Position numbers and translations under genes: made by a program
The notes under the pieces: model-generated
Seen by the model: only the letters and a program-made list of their open reading frames with translations
What the model was told of the DNA's origin: nothing
The model's database searches: none
Shown here: positions 24,542 through 32,200 of the stretch, in pieces
Layout of the letters: each line of letters begins with the position of its first letter
How positions within the stretch are numbered: position 1 is the first letter of the stretch
Source: Fontivita pretiosa
Lineage (GTDB): Bacteria; Planctomycetota; Phycisphaerae; Tepidisphaerales; Tepidisphaeraceae
Direction: 5' to 3'
Length of the DNA stretch: 64,000 nucleotides
Assembly (NCBI RefSeq): GCF_050410795.1
Contig: NZ_CP191258.1
Coordinates: 1,178,001 to 1,242,000 of the forward strand

Positions 24542-26320
24542 TCAGGCCCCCACCGCGGATGGCGTGGGCGATGCTGTCGCCAGCTCCGTTTTACCGATGT
24601 TCATCACCTCAGACCACTTGAAGCCGAGCTGCAGTTCCTCGATGACGGCCTCGACAAGCCCCGCTTTTCCATCATCGTTACCGCCGAGGGCGCTGTAGCG
24701 TTTGTCTGTCAGGATCTCTTTGTGCTGCCTCTTGCCATTTTCGTCCCGTTCCCAGTACTGCAACGGAAAACGCCAGAGTTTTGGGCTGTACCAGAGCAAC
24801 GTCGAGTCGATGCCATATGCCTGACGGATGGCCCGGACATGATCAGCCAGACACGCGACGCTGCGCCCTTCGATGCTCTTTTCGTCGGCGGCGTCGTCAT
24901 CAGGCTTGCCGATCCGCTCGACTGGCTCGGCGAAGGCATTGGCGTAGTTGGTTGGGTGCTTGCCGTTCCTCTTGATCTCCACGAGGATGCCGCACGGCTC
25001 AGTGTGCGAGGCGAAGGAGTTCTGCTTGCCGCTGGGGGTGGTCATGGCTGCGGCGCGGATGAAGTGACCTAACGCGCAGGCGGCAAGGCGGCTGGCTTGT
25101 GGCTCGATCTCGTCTTTCCACCGCTTGTGCGCCGCAGCGTCCTTGTCCTTGTCAGGTTGAGGCCCGGCCAGGTTCTTCACCAACTGGTCCCAGTCGAGGC
25201 AGAAGTACTTGTAAAAGCAGGCGGAATTGAACATGGCCTCATCGACGTGCCCCGCGCCGCCCCCAGCCTTGCCCAGGTCATCAACGGCGGTGAAGTAATC
25301 CACCTCGTTGATGACGGCGTGCGTGGAAATGGCGTGGGCGACCTGCATGGCCGCCTCCACGTCCTCGAAGGCATCCGACGTGGTCATGCGCCCGAAGAGC
25401 GCGATGTCGATGGCGTTGCACCTGAGCGTTTCCCTGAGCGCCTCCATAAAGTCCTTGTACTTGTCTGGCTTCTTAGGGGCATCTTCCTTCACCTGCTTTT
25501 GCTCTTCCGCAGTGGCTTTCTTTGTCAGCTTCTTGAATTCCTTCTCATCCGTGCTGGAAAGCTCCCTCAGCACCGCGGCAATGCGCTCGGCTTCGACAGG
25601 CCCGGGCTGCTTTTCCCCGGCACCACCGGGACTCTCGGACGGGACGTCTTGTGGAGTCTCGGTTGAACTGGACTCGCTCTCGTCATCCTTCGGGAGTTGT
25701 GACATCCTGCACTTGGCGATGACCCACGAAGCTTTCACGATCTTGTCTATAATTTTGTCATCCAAGCCCGAATCATCGAGATATGCGCGCACCATTTCCT
25801 CGAAGCCCACCCGTGGATTCAGGAAGTATGCGTAACGCTCGTTCGTGTCGCCCTTGCCGTTCTCGGGTTTGCGGAGTTCGACCAGCGTTTCCACGAACCG
25901 CCTGGCGTCTTCGGGTCCGAACGAGATCAACTGCGGTGTCTTGGGTCGATTGTCCGCAGTGTCGTCCTTAGATTTCTTCTGCTCCTTTTCTTTCGCTGTG
26001 GCGATCCGCTGGGCGGCCATGATGATGCGTGCGTGTTCGTCTTCCGGAATGCTGGTCTTTTTCAACTTCTGCCCGACGAGCCACGGAAAGAGCTTGGTTC
26101 GGATGCCGATGTGCGCGGCCATTGCTTGAGCGAAGATGCCCGGACCCCGATTGTGAACATCCTCCGGATTGCCGGGATTGCGGATGCTTCGTTTGAGGCA
26201 CTGGCTGGAGATGCGGGCGCGGGTGACGCCGCCGAAGATACAGGTCTTGGGCGCGCCCAGATCGTCGCTGTTGAGGTTGGACGGACTGTGATTCTGGATC
26301 ACGTGAATCTCAATCAGCAT
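24542..26320 (-). CDS. cas7e: Cascade backbone subunit Cas7e (Cse4/CasC) with large insertion
   Basis: 592 residues, compared with about 350-380 for ordinary Cas7e. The N-terminus is canonical (MLIEIHVIQNHSPSNLNSDDLGAPKTCIFGGVTRARISSQ), and the C-terminal half has CNAIDIALFGRMTTSDAFEDVEAAMQVAHAISTHAV, GAGHVDEAMFNSACFYKY and a TPSGKQNSFASHTEP loop. Between them are extra charged segments, mainly residues 105-130 (EKEQKKSKDDTADNRPK) and 205-290, Ser/Glu/Lys-rich and probably disordered. Cas7e coats the crRNA spacer. The insertion lies in the variable thumb/finger region. The gene overlaps cse2 by 11 bp and ends 2 bp before cas5. Confidence 0.95.
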   Translation of the reverse strand: MLIEIHVIQNHSPSNLNSDDLGAPKTCIFGGVTRARISSQCLKRSIRNPGNPEDVHNRGPGIFAQAMAAHIGIRTKLFPWLVGQKLKKTSIPEDEHARIIMAAQRIATAKEKEQKKSKDDTADNRPKTPQLISFGPEDARRFVETLVELRKPENGKGDTNERYAYFLNPRVGFEEMVRAYLDDSGLDDKIIDKIVKASWVIAKCRMSQLPKDDESESSSTETPQDVPSESPGGAGEKQPGPVEAERIAAVLRELSSTDEKEFKKLTKKATAEEQKQVKEDAPKKPDKYKDFMEALRETLRCNAIDIALFGRMTTSDAFEDVEAAMQVAHAISTHAVINEVDYFTAVDDLGKAGGGAGHVDEAMFNSACFYKYFCLDWDQLVKNLAGPQPDKDKDAAAHKRWKDEIEPQASRLAACALGHFIRAAAMTTPSGKQNSFASHTEPCGILVEIKRNGKHPTNYANAFAEPVERIGKPDDDAADEKSIEGRSVACLADHVRAIRQAYGIDSTLLWYSPKLWRFPLQYWERDENGKRQHKEILTDKRYSALGGNDDGKAGLVEAVIEELQLGFKWSEVMNIGKTELATASPTPSAVGA

Positions 26321-26906
26321 GGCCGGCTCCTTGCGCTTGATGGTCGGTTGGATTCAGATACTGCTCCGCCCAGAGGTCGCGGATGTCGCGGTGGCGGCGG
26401 TGCTCTTCGCTACGGTCCCAGATGGACAGGTCATCCAGCAGTTGCGCCCAGTCGATTCCCCTCACGCCCCGCTCGTGGGAAATGCGTCCGGCGACGGCGC
26501 GGGCGATCTGGTCCAGCGCCCAGCGCAGGGGCATCTCGATATTGGACAGGGATGAGCAGAGGATTGTGTCGAAGCGGATGCGGAAACGATCACGGCCCTT
26601 GAACTCCGGAGGATCCTGCGGCTCGCACAGGCCCAGGACCGCGGCAAGGACCGGGCCGTGACCATCGGTGGGCCGGACGTGCGGCACCGATGAGCCAAAG
26701 TCTCCATGGAGCTTGGCGATCAGCCAGCTCGTTTCCCGCCGCGGCGCAACGGGACTCGCCTGCCGCAACGGCCACCACAGGCCGGAGAACAAATCAAAGC
26801 CTTCGAGCGTTTTGTCCAGTGGCTGCCCGGCGAGTCGGCGAAGGCGCGATCGCTCGCCTTCCTTGAGGGCTTGCAGGCGATTGATGAATGCGAGGGTCTG
26901 GCTCAA
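26310..26906 (-). CDS. cse2: Cascade small subunit Cse2 (Cas11, CasB)
   Basis: 198 residues, helical. It starts MSQTLAFINRLQALKEGERSRLRRLAGQPL, the typical Cse2 opening, and continues with DRFRIRFDTILCSSLSNIEMPLRWALDQIARAVAG and GIDWAQLLDDLSIWDRSEEHRRHRDIRDLWAEQYL, near the usual C-terminal signature. Two copies per Cascade hold the displaced strand and stabilise the R-loop. Its ATG overlaps the cas8e stop (ATGA). Confidence 0.93.
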   Translation of the reverse strand: MSQTLAFINRLQALKEGERSRLRRLAGQPLDKTLEGFDLFSGLWWPLRQASPVAPRRETSWLIAKLHGDFGSSVPHVRPTDGHGPVLAAVLGLCEPQDPPEFKGRDRFRIRFDTILCSSLSNIEMPLRWALDQIARAVAGRISHERGVRGIDWAQLLDDLSIWDRSEEHRRHRDIRDLWAEQYLNPTDHQAQGAGHAD

Positions 26907-28327
26907 GCTCCGCCCCCTTGCTTCCTTCCGCCGCGTTCAGGCTTGGCGGGAGCTGTCCCGCCTGCTGGCGTGGACGAGGGATTTGCCTTGTCCACCAGTT
27001 GCCGGATCGTCTTGTCGAGCAGGGCTTGTCCGGCACTCATCGCGGCGCGCCGGCGCAGAGGCGAGCCACAGACCGTGGAGGCAACGACCTGATCGACCAG
27101 CGGCTGATAGGTTTCGGTTAGAAAGGTTCCGTCGTCTGTGGTTGGGTTTGGATTCTTCAGCGCAGCGAGAATCCGCGATTCCATGTCCGGTGTCATCAGG
27201 ATGAGGGCCACTTGGATCTCAGGATGCTGGCGGTCCGGGTTCGGCGTAATCTGCTTTCGCAGATCGCGCAACTTGTTCCGGCAATCATCGGTGAGCGTAG
27301 CTCGTGCCTGAGCACACGCATTCGGCACGTAAACGGAAGTGGCGTCCTGAAAGGAGAACTTGTTGACGACAGGGCCGATCGCGATGACTTTGCCCGCCGC
27401 GGCGCCACGCAGGCGGAGCCCGTGCCGCCACAATGCCGATGCGTGAGCGGCGGCGCTTGCTCCCAATCCTGGAAGTGAGATCGGCTCGCCATCTTTCAAA
27501 AGATGAGGATCGTCCGCCCAGTACTTCTTCACCCGGCCTGCAGTTGTTGGCGTCGGCCAGCCGCGTTCAGTGCATACGCCGCTGACCAGCACGCTGGCTA
27601 CACCGCAATTTGCGCAAGGGCCTGGGTCGGGTGCGACATCCAACCAAAGCTTGCGCGGCCGCCACGCCAGGTTAGCCACAGCGCCCGGCGAAGCCGGTGG
27701 GTCGGCAATCAACCAGGGCGCCTGCTCAGGCTGTGCAGGTGGCGCCGGCAGATTGGCAAGAACCGTGAGCAGCAGGTTGCGCTCCTGAACAACCGCATAG
27801 GCCGCAGACGCCGGGTTGACCGATGCCGGGTAGTATTTGTTCGCCGGAGCCCACACCGAGAGCCGCAGAATGCCCAAGGCGCAGCACGCCGGGCAGAACC
27901 CATACGTGCCATGTACGACGTGGCGCATGTGGTTGACCGAGTCTTCGCCGGGGAACTCGACCAGCAGATCGGCAACCGGGCGAGGTTCTTTGCCTTTCAA
28001 TGACCGGTCCTGATAGAACCGCTCGCCCTCACCGAGCAGATTGAACTTCTCTTTGTGTGTATCCAGCTCCTTGAGCCATTCATCCGGAATGCCGTCACCC
28101 CCCTCCAGCCGCTTGTGGTCCTCGTCGCGCAGATCCCCCTTGCACCACAGCAGCACCGCCAGCAGGAATCGCAGCAGGGCCACGTTGTCCATCGGATTGG
28201 ACGCGGCGATCTGGCGGATCTTCCCGGCCTCGCTCAGCGCCGTTCGCATCCCCACGCGCGCGAATCGTCCGTCGCAGTACAGGACCGGTATCCACTCATC
28301 CTTCACCAAATTGAAGCTGTCCGTCAT
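26903..28327 (-). CDS. cas8e: Cascade large subunit Cas8e (Cse1/CasA)
   Basis: 474 residues from the ATG at 28325-28327 (MTDSFNLVKDEWIPVLYCDG, a classic Cse1 opening). A longer in-frame extension to 28462 lacks family similarity. Other matches are NPMDNVALLRFLLAVLLW, LLGEGERFYQDRSL and CPACCALGILRLSVW. Cysteines at CPACC and CANCG may bind zinc. The protein recognises the PAM and seeds the R-loop; in canonical type I-E it also recruits Cas3, which is absent here. The C-terminal four-helix bundle ends in a Pro/Gly/Lys-rich tail. It is the first gene of the operon. Confidence 0.93.
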   Translation of the reverse strand: MTDSFNLVKDEWIPVLYCDGRFARVGMRTALSEAGKIRQIAASNPMDNVALLRFLLAVLLWCKGDLRDEDHKRLEGGDGIPDEWLKELDTHKEKFNLLGEGERFYQDRSLKGKEPRPVADLLVEFPGEDSVNHMRHVVHGTYGFCPACCALGILRLSVWAPANKYYPASVNPASAAYAVVQERNLLLTVLANLPAPPAQPEQAPWLIADPPASPGAVANLAWRPRKLWLDVAPDPGPCANCGVASVLVSGVCTERGWPTPTTAGRVKKYWADDPHLLKDGEPISLPGLGASAAAHASALWRHGLRLRGAAAGKVIAIGPVVNKFSFQDATSVYVPNACAQARATLTDDCRNKLRDLRKQITPNPDRQHPEIQVALILMTPDMESRILAALKNPNPTTDDGTFLTETYQPLVDQVVASTVCGSPLRRRAAMSAGQALLDKTIRQLVDKANPSSTPAGGTAPAKPERGGRKQGGGA

Positions 28328-28910
28328 TCTTTCACCGACGGAAGTGTCAAAGACAGGCGACCCTGGCCCACCGCTGGACGACCGTTCCCCTGGGAACACC
28401 CCCCAAGCGTCACGAAGAGTAACGTGAGCGGACCAGGCCGGTGAATCAACGTTCCGCCCCAAGGCCCCTGCGCTGAATCAATTGTGCCGCCAGCCTTCAG
28501 ACGTGCGGCATAATCCACATTCTATTGCGTCATCGGCGCAACACCAATAAGAACGGCGAACAATCAACAACAGCACTTCTCAAGATCGCCACTCGAGGCG
28601 CGGACGATCTGCGATGTTCCCCGCGAGAGAGGTGGCTGATCGCCCCATGTCGTGCCAGAGTGGCATCATGCCGATCTGACTCTGCCGAGCCGAGCGCGGC
28701 ACGAGAGGGTTCCGAGCCTGCTGGCGTGCAATCTGAGCTCTGCCCGGAGTTGTGGTACTATTGTCGGCCAGCGTCGTGGCGCGGCTGGCCTCACTCCAAC
28801 TGTTTGGGGTCTTGCTCCGACCGGCAGCAGTACGAAGCCAATCCCCATACGGCGGCCAGCGCAACGGTCACCAATGACGTGTTCTTTTTCCGATCCAAAG
28901 GAGGTTTCGA
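28328..28910. other. Upstream region of the cas operon, no gene recognised
   Basis: 583 bp between the start of cas8e and the small gene at 28911. No protein family similarity is recognisable on either strand, and no cas3 or transcription-factor gene is present. The cas promoter must lie here; on the minus strand the AT-richer stretch around 28505-28535 (TAGAAT and TTATGC hexamers) is the most promoter-like part, but no box pair is convincing. Confidence 0.5.
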
Positions 28911-29048
28911 ATGCCGGACTCTTTGAGCGACGCAAATCACTTTGAGTGGCCGGTTCCGGGGCCGAAACGGGCGATCGAAGCGATTCTGGAACTGGATCTT
29001 CAGAACTGGCTGATACACGTTCTTCCGCCTCATGGCGGGCTGCTTTGA
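28911..29048 (+). CDS. Small 45-residue protein with strong ribosome site
   Basis: An ATG at 28911 follows AAAGGAGG (28898-28905) at ideal spacing and opens a 45-codon frame. The product begins MPDSLSDANHFEWPVPGPKR and continues with an amphipathic helix-like AIEAILELDLQNWLIHVLPP. No family is recognised. The very good ribosome site is the main support. It sits between the cas operon promoter region and tRNA-Cys, transcribed away from the cas genes. It could be a small regulatory or anti-toxin-like protein, but nothing in the sequence shows that. Confidence 0.5.
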   Translation: MPDSLSDANHFEWPVPGPKRAIEAILELDLQNWLIHVLPPHGGLL

Positions 29049-29152
29049 TGTTGCCCCCGGGTATTGCATGGCCTGGCCAGCGATTGCCCGGCGACACGCT
29101 TGTCAGTCTCGTGCTTGCGGCTAGAATTGTTCAGCCGACAGCCGCTGGTTTC

Positions 29153-29226
29153 GGCCGGATACCCAAGTGGACTAAGGGGACGGATTGCAAATCCGTTATT
29201 CGTGGGTTCGAATCCCACTCCGGCCT
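29153..29226 (+). tRNA. tRNA-Cys (anticodon GCA)
   Basis: Acceptor GGCCGGA pairs perfectly with TCCGGCC; anticodon stem ACGGA/TCCGT with loop TTGCAAA gives GCA; T arm GTGGG-TTCGAAT-CCCAC. Discriminator T is typical for Cys, and CCA is not encoded. It forms the other edge of the CRISPR-cas island. Confidence 0.95.
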
Positions 29227-29241
29227 GTTTGCCTTTCCTGC

Positions 29242-29835
29242 ATGCTCGACTGGCTTTATTACCTCCTGTTGCTGGCCGTTTCGCTGGTCGGATTGTTTCT
29301 CAACATCCTCGGGCTGCCGGGACTGTGGCTGATGGTGGCTTCGGCGGCGGGGTATGCCCTGTTGACCGACGCGCAATACATGGGCTGGCCGACGCTGATC
29401 ACGCTGGTGGTGCTGGCGGCGATCGCGGAGCTGCTGGAGTTCGTCGCGGGTGCCGCGGGATCCAAAGCCGCTGGCGGCCGCACCCGCGGCATGATCGGCG
29501 CCATTGTCGGCGCGATCCTTGGGGGAATCTTTCTGAGCATCATCCCGATCCCCGTCATCAGCACGATCCTGGGCGCGTGTCTGGGGGCGTTTATCGGCGC
29601 GGCGGTGATGGAGCTGTCCGACCGCGACTTTCGCCACGCGATCACCGTCGGCGTCGGCGCCGCCAAGGGCAGGTTCATGGGTATCCTGGTCAAGGGTGCG
29701 GTTGGGGTGGTGATGCTGGCGGTGATCCTTTTCGCCGGATTGCCCGTTGGCGGACCGGTAGCTGGGCCCACACCAGCAGCGCCGAGCACATCGAGTTTGG
29801 TTCCGGGATTGACTGAGCCAACGCCGTCGCAATGA
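29242..29835 (+). CDS. DUF456 family membrane protein
   Basis: 197 residues from the ATG at 29242, 15 bp after tRNA-Cys. Four to five hydrophobic segments alternate with short loops (LYYLLLLAVSLVGLFLNIL, LWLMVASAAGYALL, LITLVVLAAIAELLEFVAGAAG, GAIVGAILGGIFLSII, GVVMLAVILFAGL). The glycine-rich AGSKAAGGRTRGMIGAIVGAILGG segment and the pattern GLPGLWLMV are diagnostic of DUF456. The function of the family is unknown. The tail is Pro/Ser/Thr-rich. An in-frame start further upstream would run into the tRNA and is rejected. Confidence 0.85.
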   Translation: MLDWLYYLLLLAVSLVGLFLNILGLPGLWLMVASAAGYALLTDAQYMGWPTLITLVVLAAIAELLEFVAGAAGSKAAGGRTRGMIGAIVGAILGGIFLSIIPIPVISTILGACLGAFIGAAVMELSDRDFRHAITVGVGAAKGRFMGILVKGAVGVVMLAVILFAGLPVGGPVAGPTPAAPSTSSLVPGLTEPTPSQ

Positions 29836-29987
29836 CGGCGCAGGCTACAGCGTCGCGCGCCGCGTGCCGGAATTTTCTTGACGTCGGTGGAGTGGGTTGT
29901 ATATCTTGGATGGTAATCGTTTACCTAGAGCGATCATTCGCCCGGGTAAAGGCCAACATTTCCTTATTCACGCCAGGAGGAGAGCGT

Positions 29988-30806
29988 ATGTGGAGAAAAT
30001 GCATCCTGGTGGCCAGCAGCGCCACCGCGTTCGCGTTGTTCGGGAACTGGTCGCACGCCGGCTTGGCCGGCGCGGGTTACACCACTGACGAAGTCCCCGC
30101 CACCGGGTGGGTTGGGGCTCCGGTCTACACCTCGTTGGTCGATGCCACCAGCGCCTCCGTCGGCCAGGGAACTGCCGCGCCTCAGGACACCGGCGGCCCG
30201 GCGGGCGTCAACTACACGGTCCTTTCCGAGCTGTTCACTCCCCAGACCACGTTCCCACTGGACAAGATCGCGATCGTCGCAGGTGGCGGCGCGGAAACCA
30301 ACAACCAGTTGCGCCTGCACCTGTACCCAGTTCTCTCCGGAGGCGGCACCAACTTCCCCAGCGGCAATCCGGGCGCGGCCGGGGACAACTTCTACTTCCC
30401 CGGCACCGACCTGTTCGACGGCGGCAGCGGCGCGGGTTTGGCGTTCAACTTCCCGGGCTTCAGCGGGCGCAAGATCGTGAACTTCGATCTGACCGGCGGC
30501 GACGAAGTCACGCTGAACGCCGGGCAGGTCTACGCCCTGGAGGTGTGGGTACCGGCGACGAATCCGGGCATCTTTTTCTGGTATCGCGCCGGAAGCACGC
30601 CTTTTGACCCGTTTGGGCAGATGATGGGCACGCGCGATGCCGAAAACTTCTCCGCCTCGAGGAACTCGATCGCCGCTTTGGGGCTGGCGCCCGGTGCTCG
30701 TACGGGCGGGCTGGCGCTGTATGCGGTGCCCGAGCCAAGCTCGTTGGCGGTGCTGGGTCTGGGGATCGGCGCGTGCCTCGCACGTCGTCGCCAGCGGACC
30801 GTTTGA
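29988..30806 (+). CDS. Secreted protein with PEP-CTERM sorting signal
   Basis: 272 residues. The ATG at 29988 lies behind AGGAGGAGA, which decides the start. The signal peptide (MWRKCILVASSATAFALFGNWSHAGLAG) leads to a beta-rich domain (LSELFTPQTTFPLDKIAIVAGG ... YALEVWVPATNPGIFFWYRAG). The C-terminus is a textbook PEP-CTERM tail: VPEPSSL, a hydrophobic helix and ARRRQR. Such proteins are handled by exosortase and attached to the cell surface or matrix. The substrate or partner is unknown. Confidence 0.88.
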   Translation: MWRKCILVASSATAFALFGNWSHAGLAGAGYTTDEVPATGWVGAPVYTSLVDATSASVGQGTAAPQDTGGPAGVNYTVLSELFTPQTTFPLDKIAIVAGGGAETNNQLRLHLYPVLSGGGTNFPSGNPGAAGDNFYFPGTDLFDGGSGAGLAFNFPGFSGRKIVNFDLTGGDEVTLNAGQVYALEVWVPATNPGIFFWYRAGSTPFDPFGQMMGTRDAENFSASRNSIAALGLAPGARTGGLALYAVPEPSSLAVLGLGIGACLARRRQRTV

Positions 30807-31080
30807 GTAATCGCCTGCCTGATACTTCGGATGTGATGTCCTGACCCTGCATCGGGCGTTGGGATCATGCCGGCGGCGGCACCGCGTTGTGTACGATGCT
30901 GCCGCCGGCACTGCGCGCCTGCGTCGATCATCTGTGGAATTCGTCCGCAAAAGCGCGCTACAGAGCCTGGATTTCGCTGGTCAAGCTCACCGACGGCCGC
31001 GATAATCTGCTCGTGGAAGACCGCTCGGATGCGCCGAGTCGGCGGACGGTTATCGCCTGCAAGTTCCTCCAGGAGCCGGG

Positions 31081-31264
31081 AAGCAGCGGCAGAGCTTGGA
31101 CCTACCTGCATCAAGCTGGGAGATTGGACGCCGTTACAGGCATGTACAACTTCCGCCGTCGTGATCTTCGAGCGTCGCTCGGACGCTGGGTTCAAGCGGA
31201 TCCGCTCAGGTACGTCGATGGTTCCAGCTTGTATCAGGCCTTCGTTTCCGCCCCAGTCGGATTA
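31081..31264 (+). pseudogene. Rhs core fragment A, 5' part, truncated and split by insertion sequences
   Basis: Encodes AWTYLHQAGRLDAVTGMYNFRRRD, LRASLGRWVQADPLRYVDG and SSLYQAF, the Rhs-repeat-associated core motif (normally YDPxxGRxxxxDP...NLYxY). The frame extends open from 30887, but the part before about 31081 does not look like Rhs and no YD repeats precede it, so the body of the gene is missing. At 31264 the frame is broken by a 933-bp element and then a 1456-bp element. It resumes at 33661 with VDPSGLDT, as expected for an Rhs tip junction. Confidence 0.75.
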
Positions 31265-32136
31265 GGCACTGTCTGAAAACAGTAGTTTGAGATACCGGCG
31301 GATCATCGCCAACTGCAGCATTCCATGGAAATGCACGGCCAGCTTCTCGAACCGCGTTCCGATGCGCCGGAACTCCTTGAGCCAGCCGACGCACTGCTCG
31401 GCCACGCAGCGGCCGCGGTAGGCCCAGCGGTCGAACCACACCGCCGGGTCATGTCGCGCCAGCTCATTTTCCCTGTGCGGAATCACCGGCTCGATCTTCT
31501 GCTCGGCCAGCCAGTCGCGCACGCGCTGCACGCTGTATCCTTTGTCGCCGGCGAGCTTGCGGGGCTTGTGGCGACGCTTGCGTTTCTTTCGTCGTCGGCC
31601 GATCAGCGTCGCGATCGCCTCTGCGATGACCGATTCGGCCCGCGTCGATTCGTGGACTTGCCCGGCGGTGACTTCGATGGCCAGCGGAGTGCCCGCACCG
31701 TCAGTGACCACGTGGAATTTGGAGCCAAACCCGCCTCGCGAGCGGCCCAGTGCGTGGTCGGCGGGTTCGTCGGGGTGCCGTCGGCAACTTTTTTGTCAGC
31801 CCCGGCCGCAGCGCGGGCGGCGCGGACGGATGACCCGTCCACGCACCACAGTTCCCAGTCGATGTATCCCTGGTTGTCGAGCTTGACCTGCAGCGTCTCG
31901 ATGATGCGGGCAAAGACGCCGCTTTTTCGCCACTTGCGAAAGTGGTCGTACACGGTCTGCCAGGGGCCGAAGCGTTCGGGCAGATCGCGCCAAGGCGCGC
32001 CGGTACAGAGAATCCAGAAAATACCGTTGAGCAGCGTTCGTCGATCGCGAGCCGGGCGTCCGGTTCGGGCCGTGCTCCGCGGCAGATGCGGCTCGACCAA
32101 CGCCCATTGCTCGTCCGTCAGCTCGTGGCGTTTCAT
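31262..32136 (-). CDS. IS5-family transposase, two frames joined by frameshift (copy 1)
   Basis: First frame from the ATG at 32136 (MKRHELTDEQWALVEPHLP ... LNGIFWILCTGAPWRDLPERFG), with the first catalytic D in WCVDGSSVRAA. A run complementary to 31788-31794 (AAAAAAG on the coding strand) lets ribosomes slip. The second frame continues ALGRSRGGFGSKFHVVTDGAGTPLAIEVTAGQ, LAGDKGYSVQRVRDWL (second D) and a C-terminal E region. The coding frame runs to the element edge, and the stop codon (TAA, complement of 31262-31264) is made by the duplicated target TA plus one flanking base. Confidence 0.88.
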
Positions 32137-32197
32137 GAGTGGCGACCTCCATGTCGTCACGGCAGTGTATGCGAATTCGGAGTTTTCAGACAGAGCC
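31265..32197. mobile_element. IS5-family (IS427-type) insertion sequence, copy 1
   Basis: 933 bp, ends GGCACTGTCTGAAAAC and the complement of GTTTTCAGACAGAGCC (one mismatch), with a TA target duplication (31263-31264 and 32198-32199). A second, nearly identical 933-bp copy lies at 35299-36231. The two-frame transposase with an A6G slip site is characteristic of the IS427 group. Its insertion created a CTAG at its right junction, which the next element used. Confidence 0.92.
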
Positions 32198-32200
32198 TAG

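Noticed and set aside
28328..29152. A cas3 gene or cas regulator upstream of cas8e
   Set aside because: No HD, helicase or DNA-binding motif could be read on either strand in this stretch.
31325..32200. 291-residue plus-strand frame within the IS5-family element (also 35359-36234)
   Set aside because: Antisense to the transposase; it is duplicated only because the element is.
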